Assembly: GCF_012726345.1 (NCBI RefSeq)
Contig: NZ_PTXN01000010.1
Span: forward strand, 1-64,000
Direction: 5' to 3'
Length of the DNA: 64,000 bases
Origin: Marinomonas sp. UCMA 3892
GTDB lineage: Bacteria > Pseudomonadota > Gammaproteobacteria > Pseudomonadales > Marinomonadaceae
Under the pieces are notes generated by a model. The model was not told the origin of the DNA and did not search any database. It saw nothing but the letters and a program-made list of their open reading frames with translations. Below, one piece after another: positions 9,101-17,751 of this stretch. Position 1 is the first letter of the stretch. Every line of letters starts with the position of its first letter. The position numbers were made by a program, and so were the translations under genes.

Positions 9101-10693
9101 TTAAGAATTCAGTTCTTGATTATTTTTTGATTTGTTAATACGGCCAATAAGAAAACCACCTAACAAGCCAAGCAAAATTGCAATTCCCCAATAACCATAT
9201 TTTTCAATTAGGTTAGTATTAATCAAAGATAAGGTCTCATTACCTCGATATACTTGTCGTTGAATCGTTTGATCTTGGAAGGCAATTTGCTGACTAACAA
9301 ATAGATTAAGTTGTGCTTCCGGCTTTTCGTTTAATCCAGCTACGCGCCAGCGCCATTGCAAACGGCCATTTTGAACGACTGCGCTAGCGATACGATCACT
9401 GATCATTTGAATATCACTGTCAGTAACTAACTCAGCTTGATAGACCTGACCGGAAAGTGAAGGACGAACGTCTGCAGAAACCAAAATTTCAAAATTGTTA
9501 TGCAAAGCAATTTCATTAGGCAGTTGCCACTGTACGTTCTGTAATGTTGAGCTCATTTGCGATTGCAAAGCTTCTATTGCTGCAGTTACTGATATACCGC
9601 TATTTTCGTTTGTTTCCAACGCTTGTTGAGTACTGGCTAGGCTAGCAGATAATGCGCTAAGTTCCGTTTGACTAGCGACGAGCTGCTCTTCAGCTGCATT
9701 AAGCTGGGCGGTTAACGCAGCATTATTTTGCTGAGCTTGAGCTAGTTTATTATCAAGCTCCTTCCAGCGAGCCTCATAATCCGCACCTTCATCAAGTGCT
9801 GACTCCAATTTTAAAACATCACTTTTATATTCTTCGATAAGGGCTTTTTGCTTTACTAGTTGGTTTTTTAAGTCAGCCAGCTCAATCCGCATCCGCTCAT
9901 TTTCACGCTCGTAATCTGAATTATCATCCGTAATTGGCTGAATAACTGGAGCGCTTGATTGCGGCACGCTTTCGGAACGAGCAGAGTCATCGCCACCTAA
10001 TGATTGAATTTTGTCCCATAAAACTTGATGCTGAGCTCTTGCATCAGAAAGAGCTCCCCCTAACATCAAATTTTCTTTTTTAAGGGCTGTAAGCCGTTTT
10101 TGATTGGCTTTATTATCCGCTTCTAAATTAGCGTATTTGCTTTGTAATTCTGCATTATCATCCAACAATGCAAAATAGCTTTGTTTAAAGTCATCTTGTG
10201 ATGTCGGCAGATTTTCTAAGCTAGACACCTGCTGTTTTAATGAAGAGTTTTCATTCTCCAGCTGACCGATACGACGTGTAAGTAAATCATTATCTAATTT
10301 TAATGCAGCATAGCGTGATTCAAGTGATTCTCGTAATTTCTTTTGTTCTTCTAATGCCGCTAAAGTTTTGGCGCTCGACGGTGATTTCTGCAACTTAGTT
10401 ATGATGATGTCTTTTTCATCAAGAGATTTATTTAAGGAAGCAAGCTGCCTTTTATTACTCGCAAGTTGTTTTTGAAGGGAATCAATCAGTGTGTTTTTTG
10501 CCCCTACCCCTTTTTCTAATTGCATTTCTTTTACGTTAACAACTGGGGCTTGAGATGTGGTTTGAGAAACTGATTCGGTAGAACTAGCAGTTGGCTCAAT
10601 CACAGAGTCAGTCTGCTGGCGTGAAGATGTCGTACAGCCTGACATCATTAGGCCCAAAGTAATAGGAATCAAAATCGTCGTACGTACTTTCAT
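9101..10693 (-). CDS. Coiled-coil lipoprotein with C-terminal transmembrane helix, function unknown
   Basis: A 530-residue protein I cannot assign to a named family. It starts with a lipoprotein signal peptide (lipobox LMMSGC, Cys20). Residue +2 is Thr, not Asp, so known Lol sorting rules predict export to the outer membrane. Residues about 50-345 are Q/E/K/L-rich and heptad-like, and predicted to be coiled coil. A compact, beta-rich domain follows (about 385-485, with the RLQWRWRVAG motif). Near residues 497-518 is a hydrophobic helix (WGIAILLGLLGGFLIG), then a short basic tail (RINKSKNNQ). A lipid anchor at one end and a membrane helix at the other is unusual. It is monocistronic, with its own terminator. 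It may be a structural tether; this is inference only. Confidence 0.8.
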   Translation of the reverse strand: MKVRTTILIPITLGLMMSGCTTSSRQQTDSVIEPTASSTESVSQTTSQAPVVNVKEMQLEKGVGAKNTLIDSLQKQLASNKRQLASLNKSLDEKDIIITKLQKSPSSAKTLAALEEQKKLRESLESRYAALKLDNDLLTRRIGQLENENSSLKQQVSSLENLPTSQDDFKQSYFALLDDNAELQSKYANLEADNKANQKRLTALKKENLMLGGALSDARAQHQVLWDKIQSLGGDDSARSESVPQSSAPVIQPITDDNSDYERENERMRIELADLKNQLVKQKALIEEYKSDVLKLESALDEGADYEARWKELDNKLAQAQQNNAALTAQLNAAEEQLVASQTELSALSASLASTQQALETNENSGISVTAAIEALQSQMSSTLQNVQWQLPNEIALHNNFEILVSADVRPSLSGQVYQAELVTDSDIQMISDRIASAVVQNGRLQWRWRVAGLNEKPEAQLNLFVSQQIAFQDQTIQRQVYRGNETLSLINTNLIEKYGYWGIAILLGLLGGFLIGRINKSKNNQELNS

Positions 10694-10810
10694 TTTTCGC
10701 TCCTTAATAAACTCAAGGTCGACAATAGGTTAACACTCTTATGCCAGAATTAAGTATAGAATGCAAAGAAGTAGTAAAGGTAACCATTTAATCCATATCA
10801 TAGAAAAAAC

Positions 10811-10845
10811 AAAAAAGCCCTTGAAGAGAACTCCTCAAGGGCTTT
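10811..10845 (-). terminator. Rho-independent terminator after pepN
   Basis: Arms AAAGCCCTTGA (10814-10824) and TCAAGGGCTTT (10835-10845) enclose a 10-base loop, with a T-rich tract following on the minus strand. It ends the yeaC-DUF2797-pepN operon. Confidence 0.85.
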
Positions 10846-10875
10846 GTAACTTTAATCTAGCCACTCTATTAATTA

Positions 10876-13509
10876 CTACGCAAGACTTTTAGAGATAACT
10901 TCATAAACATCTTTAGACAAATCTTCCGCTAAAATACGTTCAAGTTCAGCTTTCATTTTTAGACTTAGCTCTGGCTGCAATTTTTTCCATCGCGTTAATG
11001 GTGTGCAAAGACGAGAAGCAATTTGCGGATTGCGTTTATTCAATAAAATAATTTGGTCAGCTAAGAAATGATAACCGCTGCCATCTGCCTTATGGAAACC
11101 TGCAACACTCTGTCCAAAACCTCCAAGTACAGAACGAACTTTATTTGGATTCTTCAAATCAAAGGCCGGATGTTCCATCAAGCTTTGAACAGTAGCCAAA
11201 GCAGTTTCTTGCTCTTGGCTAGCACTTAGCATTAACCATTTGTTCACAACCAGTGGCTCAGTTTTCCACTGCTCATAGAAAGCAGCCAGTAGCTCCGCTG
11301 CCTTATTATGTTGAGAATTCACAGCAATAGAAAGCGCAGCAAATTGATCTGTCATGTTATTTGCCGTTTGAAACTGCGTCACAACCTCTTGCTGAGCAAG
11401 CTCATTACCCGTTTCAACCCAATAAGATAAGGCAATATTCTTCAATGAACGGTGAGCGATATCTTCAGCGGTTGCTTGGTACTCGCCTTGGATTTTATGT
11501 TCGTGATAAACACGTTCAAAGTCTGTCGACAATGCATTAGCCAACTGGCCTTTTAAATATTGGCACGCTTGTTTAATGGCGGCTGGATAAATCGGATTAG
11601 CTAATTCAGATAAGTAAGCCTGACTTGGTAATGCAAGAATTAACGCCACCATCGCCGGGTCTAGCGTTTCATCATTTAATAAGGCTTTAAAGCCATGAAC
11701 TAACTGAGAATCAATCGATAATTCTTTTCCTTCAATTACTTGATTGATTAACGCTGTAAGTTCGTTAACCGCTAATTGTTGCGATGCACTCCAACGGTTA
11801 AAACCATCGGAATCAGATGACATTAAAAGCAATAGATCCTTTGTGGAAAAATCGTAACGTAATTTCACCGGTGCAGAAAAGCCGCGTAGCAAAGATGGCA
11901 CAGGTTTCACGGTTAAACTACTAAACTCAAATTCTTGCTTGCTAGATTTCAAGTGCAACACATGATCTTCTGCAACAACGCCATTCACCTCTGCTGATAA
12001 GGCTGTACCTTGCTCATTAAGTAAACCAACACGTATAGGGATATGCAGCGGTAATTTTGTTGGTTGACCTGGTGTGGCTGGCGTATCTTGCAACATGGTT
12101 AAACGATAAATTCCGGTTGCTTCGTCAAAGCTATCTGTGACAGTAATAATCGGCGTCCCTGCTTGAGAGTACCAGCGTTTGAATTGAGAAAGATCAAAGC
12201 CAGAGGCATCTTGCATTGCAGCAACAAAATCATCACAGGTCACGGCTTGTCCATCGTGACGATCAAAATACAAATCTGAACCAGCACGGAACTTTTCAGC
12301 GCCTAACAATGTATGAATCATGCGGACAATTTCTGCGCCTTTTTCATAGACAGTCAGAGTGTAAAAGTTAGAAATTTCGATGAAGGATGCTGGACGTACA
12401 GGATGCGCCATTGGACCTGCATCTTCAGCAAATTGCGCTGTTTTAAGGAAAGAAACGTCTTCAACGCGTTTTACAGTTTCAGAATGCATATCCGCAGAAA
12501 AAGTCTGATCACGGAATACGGTAAAACCTTCTTTTAAACTTAACTGGAACCAATCACGGCAAGTAACACGGTTCCCAGACCAGTTATGGAAGTATTCGTG
12601 GGCAACGATCGCTTCTACTCGTAAGTAGGTATCGTCGGTGGTTGTCTCTGGGCTAGCAAGCAAACAAGAGGAATTGAAAATATTCAGCCCTTTGTTTTCC
12701 ATTGCCCCCATATTGAAATCATCTACAGCAACGATCATAAAAATATCCAGATCGTATTCACGTCCGTAGGTTTCTTCATCCCAACGCATAGAGCGTTTTA
12801 GTGCTTCCATTGCGTAATCGACTTTATCGATATTGTGCGACTCGGTGAAAATTTGCAGTTTAATATCGCGGTTACTTTGTGTCGTAAACACATCATTTTT
12901 TACCGCAAGATCACCCGCAACCAAGGCAAAAAGGTAAGCTGGTTTAGGGAATGGGTCGTGCCATACAACAACAGTTTTACCTTCGTCCGTTTTACCACGT
13001 TCCACTTCATTACCGTTGGACAACATCACTGGGTAGCGAGTTTCGTCGGCAATGATAGTGGTAGTAAACACTGACATTACATCAGGACGATCGAGGTAAT
13101 AGGTAATGTGGCGGAAACCTTCGGCTTCACACTGTGTACAGAACATAGAAGACGAACGATATAGACCTTCTAGGCGTGTGTTGTTTTGCGGCTCAATCAA
13201 GGTTTCACAGGTCAGAACAAATTCATCCGCGGTCGCTGTAATAATCAGTTTGTCTTCACTGATTCGGTACTCCTCTGGAGGTAGCGCATAGTCATCCATG
13301 GCAACACCTATCAGTTTAACGTCTTCACCACCGTCTAGAATCAAAGGTGCTGTCGATTTACCAAAGGCTGGATTACGGCGCATATGCAGACGAGAAGTAA
13401 CGATCGTTGTCGCTTCATCTAGATCAAATGTGAGTTCTGTTTTATCAATTAGAAAAGGAGGGACTTTATAGTCTTTCAAATAAATCGCTGAAGGTTGACT
13501 CTCTTTCAT
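10876..13509 (-). CDS. pepN: Aminopeptidase N
   Basis: A cytoplasmic zinc metallopeptidase of the M1 family that removes N-terminal residues from peptides. The exopeptidase motif GAMEN is at 268-272 and the zinc site is HEYFH (304-308) plus E327 in LKEGFT. The 877-residue length and the C-terminal helical domain fit bacterial PepN (E. coli 870). No signal peptide is present. It is the last gene of an operon with DUF2797 (10 bp upstream) and yeaC, and is followed by a terminator. Confidence 0.96.
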   Translation of the reverse strand: MKESQPSAIYLKDYKVPPFLIDKTELTFDLDEATTIVTSRLHMRRNPAFGKSTAPLILDGGEDVKLIGVAMDDYALPPEEYRISEDKLIITATADEFVLTCETLIEPQNNTRLEGLYRSSSMFCTQCEAEGFRHITYYLDRPDVMSVFTTTIIADETRYPVMLSNGNEVERGKTDEGKTVVVWHDPFPKPAYLFALVAGDLAVKNDVFTTQSNRDIKLQIFTESHNIDKVDYAMEALKRSMRWDEETYGREYDLDIFMIVAVDDFNMGAMENKGLNIFNSSCLLASPETTTDDTYLRVEAIVAHEYFHNWSGNRVTCRDWFQLSLKEGFTVFRDQTFSADMHSETVKRVEDVSFLKTAQFAEDAGPMAHPVRPASFIEISNFYTLTVYEKGAEIVRMIHTLLGAEKFRAGSDLYFDRHDGQAVTCDDFVAAMQDASGFDLSQFKRWYSQAGTPIITVTDSFDEATGIYRLTMLQDTPATPGQPTKLPLHIPIRVGLLNEQGTALSAEVNGVVAEDHVLHLKSSKQEFEFSSLTVKPVPSLLRGFSAPVKLRYDFSTKDLLLLMSSDSDGFNRWSASQQLAVNELTALINQVIEGKELSIDSQLVHGFKALLNDETLDPAMVALILALPSQAYLSELANPIYPAAIKQACQYLKGQLANALSTDFERVYHEHKIQGEYQATAEDIAHRSLKNIALSYWVETGNELAQQEVVTQFQTANNMTDQFAALSIAVNSQHNKAAELLAAFYEQWKTEPLVVNKWLMLSASQEQETALATVQSLMEHPAFDLKNPNKVRSVLGGFGQSVAGFHKADGSGYHFLADQIILLNKRNPQIASRLCTPLTRWKKLQPELSLKMKAELERILAEDLSKDVYEVISKSLA

Positions 13510-13519
13510 GTGCTCTCTC

Positions 13520-14344
13520 CTAAAAGTTCAATGTCGCTTGATAACCAGTGTATTTACGAATGTTTATTACGCCAGTGTCAAGCATCCAATACTGACCCTT
13601 AATTCCCATCAAAGTACCTTCGATGAATGGCGTTTTTTCTGCATTAAGGCTGGTAATTTTGGTTGGGTATTCTAAAACTGGGTAGGTAAATTCGTGAGTT
13701 TCATTTTCATCGGATAAATCAGTGATGGACTGCAACCCAAACTCATGTTGCAAGGAATCCAAACCTTCATAAAGTCGATCAATTAAACGCTCTTGTTCTT
13801 GCTCAAGATCCATCTCAATGGATGATCCTTTGAGCATATTGCGCCAATTAGTTTTATCCGCTACTTGGGTTTTAAATAAGGCTTCGACTAAGCCTGACAT
13901 TCTACGGTTTTGTACTCTAAACAAAGCCCTAGCTTGTGTCGCCCCTTGGTCAATCCATCGCGTAGGTAATTGATCACCTCGAGTGATGCCTACTTTTAAA
14001 GCTGATGAATTAGCCAAATAAACATAATGGCTTTGCATGCAATACTGCTCTGCCCACTCAGGCTCTCGGCAGGTTCCTAAGTGAAAGTGACACTTTTCTG
14101 GACTCATAATGCAAGTGTCGCAAGCGGCCAATTTCCGAAAGCAATTAAAGCAAAAACCTTGGCTAAACGATTTCTTTGTTACCTTGCCGCAATTAACGCA
14201 ATGAATTGTTCCATCAAGATGCAAAGAGACTTTTTTGCCCAGCAGGTCATTAACCAACACACTATCATTCCCCAGATTCAGATGGTAATAAACTTGGCCA
14301 TCATTAACCTCAGTAGACATTTTTTTAAGATTGCCCTGCAACAT
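13520..14344 (-). CDS. DUF2797 family zinc-finger protein
   Basis: A protein of about 275 residues matching the DUF2797 family, whose function is unknown. The N-terminal third has two cysteine clusters likely to bind zinc: CVNC...CFNC (about 48-70) and CDTCIMSPEKC...C (about 75-92). A central HYVYLANSSALKVGITR segment resembles the start of a GIY-YIG-like fold; this is my reading and not proven. The ATG at 14344 overlaps the yeaC stop as TGATG, which implies translational coupling; a TTG one codon earlier is also possible. It is the middle gene of yeaC-DUF2797-pepN, an arrangement also seen in pseudomonads. Confidence 0.8.
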   Translation of the reverse strand: MLQGNLKKMSTEVNDGQVYYHLNLGNDSVLVNDLLGKKVSLHLDGTIHCVNCGKVTKKSFSQGFCFNCFRKLAACDTCIMSPEKCHFHLGTCREPEWAEQYCMQSHYVYLANSSALKVGITRGDQLPTRWIDQGATQARALFRVQNRRMSGLVEALFKTQVADKTNWRNMLKGSSIEMDLEQEQERLIDRLYEGLDSLQHEFGLQSITDLSDENETHEFTYPVLEYPTKITSLNAEKTPFIEGTLMGIKGQYWMLDTGVINIRKYTGYQATLNF

Positions 14345-14625
14345 CAATCTTGTCCCTCAGGACCATCGCCAACCCATTTAATGGTGTCTTGTTCTTTAGC
14401 AGGGTCTTTTTTACCGACGTTTTTATGACCTGTGGTGTCGATGTAACCAACACGATCTTTCTCTTCTTTATTGCTGTAGTCATAAGTTATAACAGCTTGA
14501 AGACATAATTCTGTTTGATCAGGCGTCAATCTCACACCATTGGGCCATTTACCAAGTTCTACTGCTTGCTTCAGTCTGACGTACACTTCAGGCGACATAT
14601 TGTCGATCATTTCTTTAAAATTCAT
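14344..14625 (-). CDS. yeaC: YeaC family protein (DUF1315)
   Basis: A small soluble protein of 93 residues. The N-terminus (MNFKEMIDNMSPEVYVRLK) and the LCLQAVITYD segment match the DUF1315/YeaC family, whose role is unknown. The start has GGGGAG upstream. It is the first gene of the operon that continues to DUF2797 and pepN, and the promoter must lie in the 90-bp gap before it. Confidence 0.82.
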   Translation of the reverse strand: MNFKEMIDNMSPEVYVRLKQAVELGKWPNGVRLTPDQTELCLQAVITYDYSNKEEKDRVGYIDTTGHKNVGKKDPAKEQDTIKWVGDGPEGQD

Positions 14626-14715
14626 TTTTCGTATCTCCCCGCGTTCAAGCAGGCTATTGTTAAAGTCTGATAAGTAAAATTCTATAAATTGAAATACAGC
14701 AAAAGGCTAGTCTAA

Positions 14716-15588
14716 CTAACTTTGACGGTGTTTTGTCGCGAGCCAGTAAACAACTCCAAGCACTAATCCCGACAGCAAACCAATGGTATGAGCTGTATTG
14801 GCAATACTACCTAGCCCTAACATTTCAGGAAAAGGCGTATAACCGATGCCCAGCCAAACCACAAAAAACACCATCAATTGTTTGCTGATAATGATTGGCC
14901 AGCGCTTGCTTAAAATAGGCAACAGCCAAGCAAAACCAATTAAACCGTACACCACACCAGATAAACCACCAAACAAAGGGTAACCACTTATCTGATACTG
15001 TAAAACGTTACTTAGTACAGCGATGATGACAACACCAACACTCCAAACGACCGATCCTAGAATACGCTCTAATTTACCGCCAATATCCCAGATCCATAAG
15101 GTGTTAAAAACAATATGGAGCACACTAAAATGCAATAGTGCTGGAGTAAAAAAACGCCAATACTCACCTTTAGAGAAGACTTCAGCTAAATCATAAAAGT
15201 AAATATGCCCATTTTTAATATCAAATGGACTGATAGAAAAGTAGCCAACTGTCTTGATATCTGCACCAAGTTGAGTAATTACTGCCACCAGCAAAGTTAA
15301 CAATAATAAGATTGTCGTTACTGGCGATAGTTTGAGCTGAGAAAAAATCCCAGCTCTAGAGGTGGTTCTAACTACAGAAGAAGTTGTTTTGGCTTGCTGC
15401 AACAACGCTGGATCGTCTTTCCAAATCGACATAAGTTGTTCGACTGCGGGTAATTGGCTTGGATCCAACAACCACAATTCATTATGACCATCTTTGAAAA
15501 TAATTTGGTGTGCCACTTTATGGTGCCACAAGGCTTCGGTTAACCCTTTAGGGTCTTCTGTTTCTTTGAACTGATAGACAAAATACAT
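14716..15588 (-). CDS. glpG: Rhomboid intramembrane serine protease (GlpG type)
   Basis: Cleaves membrane proteins within or near the bilayer. Residues 1-70 form a soluble N-terminal domain as in GlpG, then six membrane helices follow from about residue 88. The catalytic pair is S210 in GGLSGVVYG and H267 in NTAHTIG. The oxyanion/structural positions H158 and N162 (LHIVFN) align with H150 and N154 of E. coli GlpG. The 290-residue length is typical. It lies 60 bp downstream of nadK on the same strand, so co-transcription is likely. The native substrate is unknown. Confidence 0.9.
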   Translation of the reverse strand: MYFVYQFKETEDPKGLTEALWHHKVAHQIIFKDGHNELWLLDPSQLPAVEQLMSIWKDDPALLQQAKTTSSVVRTTSRAGIFSQLKLSPVTTILLLLTLLVAVITQLGADIKTVGYFSISPFDIKNGHIYFYDLAEVFSKGEYWRFFTPALLHFSVLHIVFNTLWIWDIGGKLERILGSVVWSVGVVIIAVLSNVLQYQISGYPLFGGLSGVVYGLIGFAWLLPILSKRWPIIISKQLMVFFVVWLGIGYTPFPEMLGLGSIANTAHTIGLLSGLVLGVVYWLATKHRQS

Positions 15589-15648
15589 GGAGCCCCTAAA
15601 GAGGATATATTTATAAAATGATTAAAAATTTAACTATAACCCACCTGT

Positions 15649-16530
15649 TTAAGGTCGGTAACTTGACTGCCAACCTAACTTGTCACGACACACGTTATAA
15701 AAATCATGATTTTTAGGGTGTATTAGTCGAATTCCACCGGCTTTTTTAGTGATGTGGATCTCATCACCTGGTGCTGCTGTAATATTAAGCTGGCCATCAC
15801 AACTGACGCTTGGGTAAGTAAGGTTAGATTCACACACTACGATGCGGATTCTTGCATTTGCATCAATCACGATAGGTCGATTACTTAATGTGTGTGGATG
15901 CATCGGCACCAAAACTAAGGCATCTAATTTAGGCAGCATAATCGGGCCACCAGCTGAGAGCGCGTAAGCCGTTGAGCCGGTCGGCGTAGCGACGATCAAA
16001 CCATCTGATTTTTGATTCATCACAAACTGATCGTCTATAAATAGATCAAAACGAATCATTCGAGCAGACTTACCAGGGTGAAGAACTAAATCATTGAGCG
16101 CAATACCTTCGCCACTGGGACGATTTTGGCGCTTGATTTTCGCTTCAATCATAAAGCGCTTTTCTTCATGGTATTCACCACGAAAAATAGGGTCTAATTC
16201 TTCTTGAAGATTGTGTGGAGAGATATCGGTTAGAAAACCCAACGTACCTCGGTTGATACCAAGTACAGGAATATCGTAATTACATATTGCTCTAGCAGCA
16301 CCAAGGAAACTACCGTCACCTCCGACTACCATGACCATATCACAGTGATCACCTAACTCTTTTAATGCTGATGATGCGACTTTTACACCCGGCATCATAG
16401 TCGCTAACTGGTCTTCAAGCACCGGCGCAATGTCTTTTTCTTGAAGATACTCCATCAGTTTCTTAACCGTATCAAGAATCTGAGGTTTATCTAATCGAGC
16501 AATAATACCAACACGTCTAAAAAGACTCAT
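15649..16530 (-). CDS. nadK: NAD kinase
   Basis: Phosphorylates NAD to NADP using ATP. The family motif GGDG is at residues 70-73. The NE/D-type segment (NQKSDGLIVATPTGSTAYALSA region, about 165-190) and the C-terminal CDGQ segment are also present. The 293-residue length is standard (E. coli 292). The gene is probably expressed with the rhomboid gene behind it. Confidence 0.95.
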   Translation of the reverse strand: MSLFRRVGIIARLDKPQILDTVKKLMEYLQEKDIAPVLEDQLATMMPGVKVASSALKELGDHCDMVMVVGGDGSFLGAARAICNYDIPVLGINRGTLGFLTDISPHNLQEELDPIFRGEYHEEKRFMIEAKIKRQNRPSGEGIALNDLVLHPGKSARMIRFDLFIDDQFVMNQKSDGLIVATPTGSTAYALSAGGPIMLPKLDALVLVPMHPHTLSNRPIVIDANARIRIVVCESNLTYPSVSCDGQLNITAAPGDEIHITKKAGGIRLIHPKNHDFYNVCRDKLGWQSSYRP

Positions 16531-16663
16531 GTGTCATTCTCTTCCCGTCTATCGATCTAAACAAATCAACCCACTAATATATTTATAACGGTTTTTATTT
16601 TTCATGTGGGTTTTACATAAGTTGGGCAACTTTAACATGAAGACGCTAACTATCGCCATCTCG

Positions 16664-17602
16664 TTAAGAGCACGCATAGGGATTAGTATCTTTTGAATAT
16701 CCTCGCCAGCCTTGCAAACCGCCCGTATGGATAAATAATGTACGGTGATATGGCCACGCACCCTCTTTCATTGCATTAAAAATAGCAAACATGCTTTTAC
16801 TTGTATAAACAGGATCAAGCGGGTAGTTAGGATTTACTTGTGCAAACTCTCTCATAAAGATGATTAAGGCAGGACTGTGTTTGGCGTAACCACCTTCATG
16901 ACAATCGGAGTGAAAAAACAATTTTGCATCTAAGCTCTCTTTCGACATTGACTCAGCTGCTAGCTGACTTGCTAAGTCTAAAATTAAACTTCTTTGAGCG
17001 GGCTCACCTTTTAATGCACTGAATACATGTAAATCAGGCGTATTGATATTAGACAATAACCCTGCAGCGGTTGTCCCTGTTCCAGACGAGACAACCCAAG
17101 CATCGTATTTATTATCAATAGTACTAATGTCGTTCGCCCAATCATGGCAGCCCATAGCGCCAAGGTCTCCACCACCCCCCTCAGGAACCCAGTAGACATT
17201 ATCGTGGTGTTTGTTTATTTCACTCACTATTTGTGAATCCATTCCAAGTCGATAATCGGATCTTAAAGAAGGCCATAACTCAACAGCATCTTCGACCATA
17301 TCTCTTAAAGTAGGAGTCAATTGAGGCTGTAATTCTCCCCGAACAACAGCAACCGCTTTAAAAGACAAAGCTCTAAGTGTCATCCCAAAAGCATGAAGAT
17401 GATTCGAAAAAGGTCCACCAAAGGTCGCGATGACAGAGGCGTTTTGTTTTTCGGCTGCTTTAAGGTGATGTTGCAGCTTATGCCATTTATTTCCCGGTGC
17501 GTTAGGGTGCTCAAGATCACCACGGTAAATGTCTAATTCATATTGAAACTTGGGTGATTGCTGGCAAGCTGGTGGCAAAGTGATTGGCTGAATAAAAGAC
17601 AC
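16664..17602 (-). CDS. PLP-dependent enzyme, D-cysteine desulfhydrase / ACC deaminase family
   Basis: A 312-residue fold-type II PLP enzyme. The Schiff-base lysine is in APGNKWHKLQHH (about 37-48) and the phosphate-binding and substrate region is TFGGPFSNHLHAFG. The VSSGTGTTAAGL glycine loop and the FIHTGGLQGW terminal motif are typical of the family. Members deaminate 1-aminocyclopropane-1-carboxylate or eliminate sulfide from D-cysteine. The GNKWHKL wording differs from GGNKLRKL in DcyD, so substrate specificity cannot be stated. It is a single gene divergent from ydiJ, with nadK about 130 bp downstream. Confidence 0.82.
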   Translation of the reverse strand: MSFIQPITLPPACQQSPKFQYELDIYRGDLEHPNAPGNKWHKLQHHLKAAEKQNASVIATFGGPFSNHLHAFGMTLRALSFKAVAVVRGELQPQLTPTLRDMVEDAVELWPSLRSDYRLGMDSQIVSEINKHHDNVYWVPEGGGGDLGAMGCHDWANDISTIDNKYDAWVVSSGTGTTAAGLLSNINTPDLHVFSALKGEPAQRSLILDLASQLAAESMSKESLDAKLFFHSDCHEGGYAKHSPALIIFMREFAQVNPNYPLDPVYTSKSMFAIFNAMKEGAWPYHRTLFIHTGGLQGWRGYSKDTNPYACS

Positions 17603-17751
17603 AAATGAACCTAGTTACGGTAAATGGAAATTCTTTGCATAATAACATGAGTTTTTAGAGGGGTATCACACACTTTTTCAACTCAGAAAAATCACTTTCT
17701 TAGTCGTTTATTTGTTAAAATCTGCGCACTCATCATTTGTGGAGATGAACC

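Noticed and set aside
9500..10550. Possible sequence repeats in the coiled-coil lipoprotein
   Set aside because: The Q/E/K/L-rich segments look alike because of heptad composition; no exact tandem repeat unit could be defined by eye.
14081..14428. Open frame of 115 codons on the plus strand over yeaC and DUF2797
   Set aside because: It covers two coupled minus-strand genes with clear family matches and shows no recognisable protein features.
16549..16761. Open frame of 70 codons on the minus strand between nadK and the PLP enzyme
   Set aside because: Half of it overlaps the C-terminus of the PLP enzyme in another frame, and the rest is AT-rich intergenic sequence with no ribosome site.
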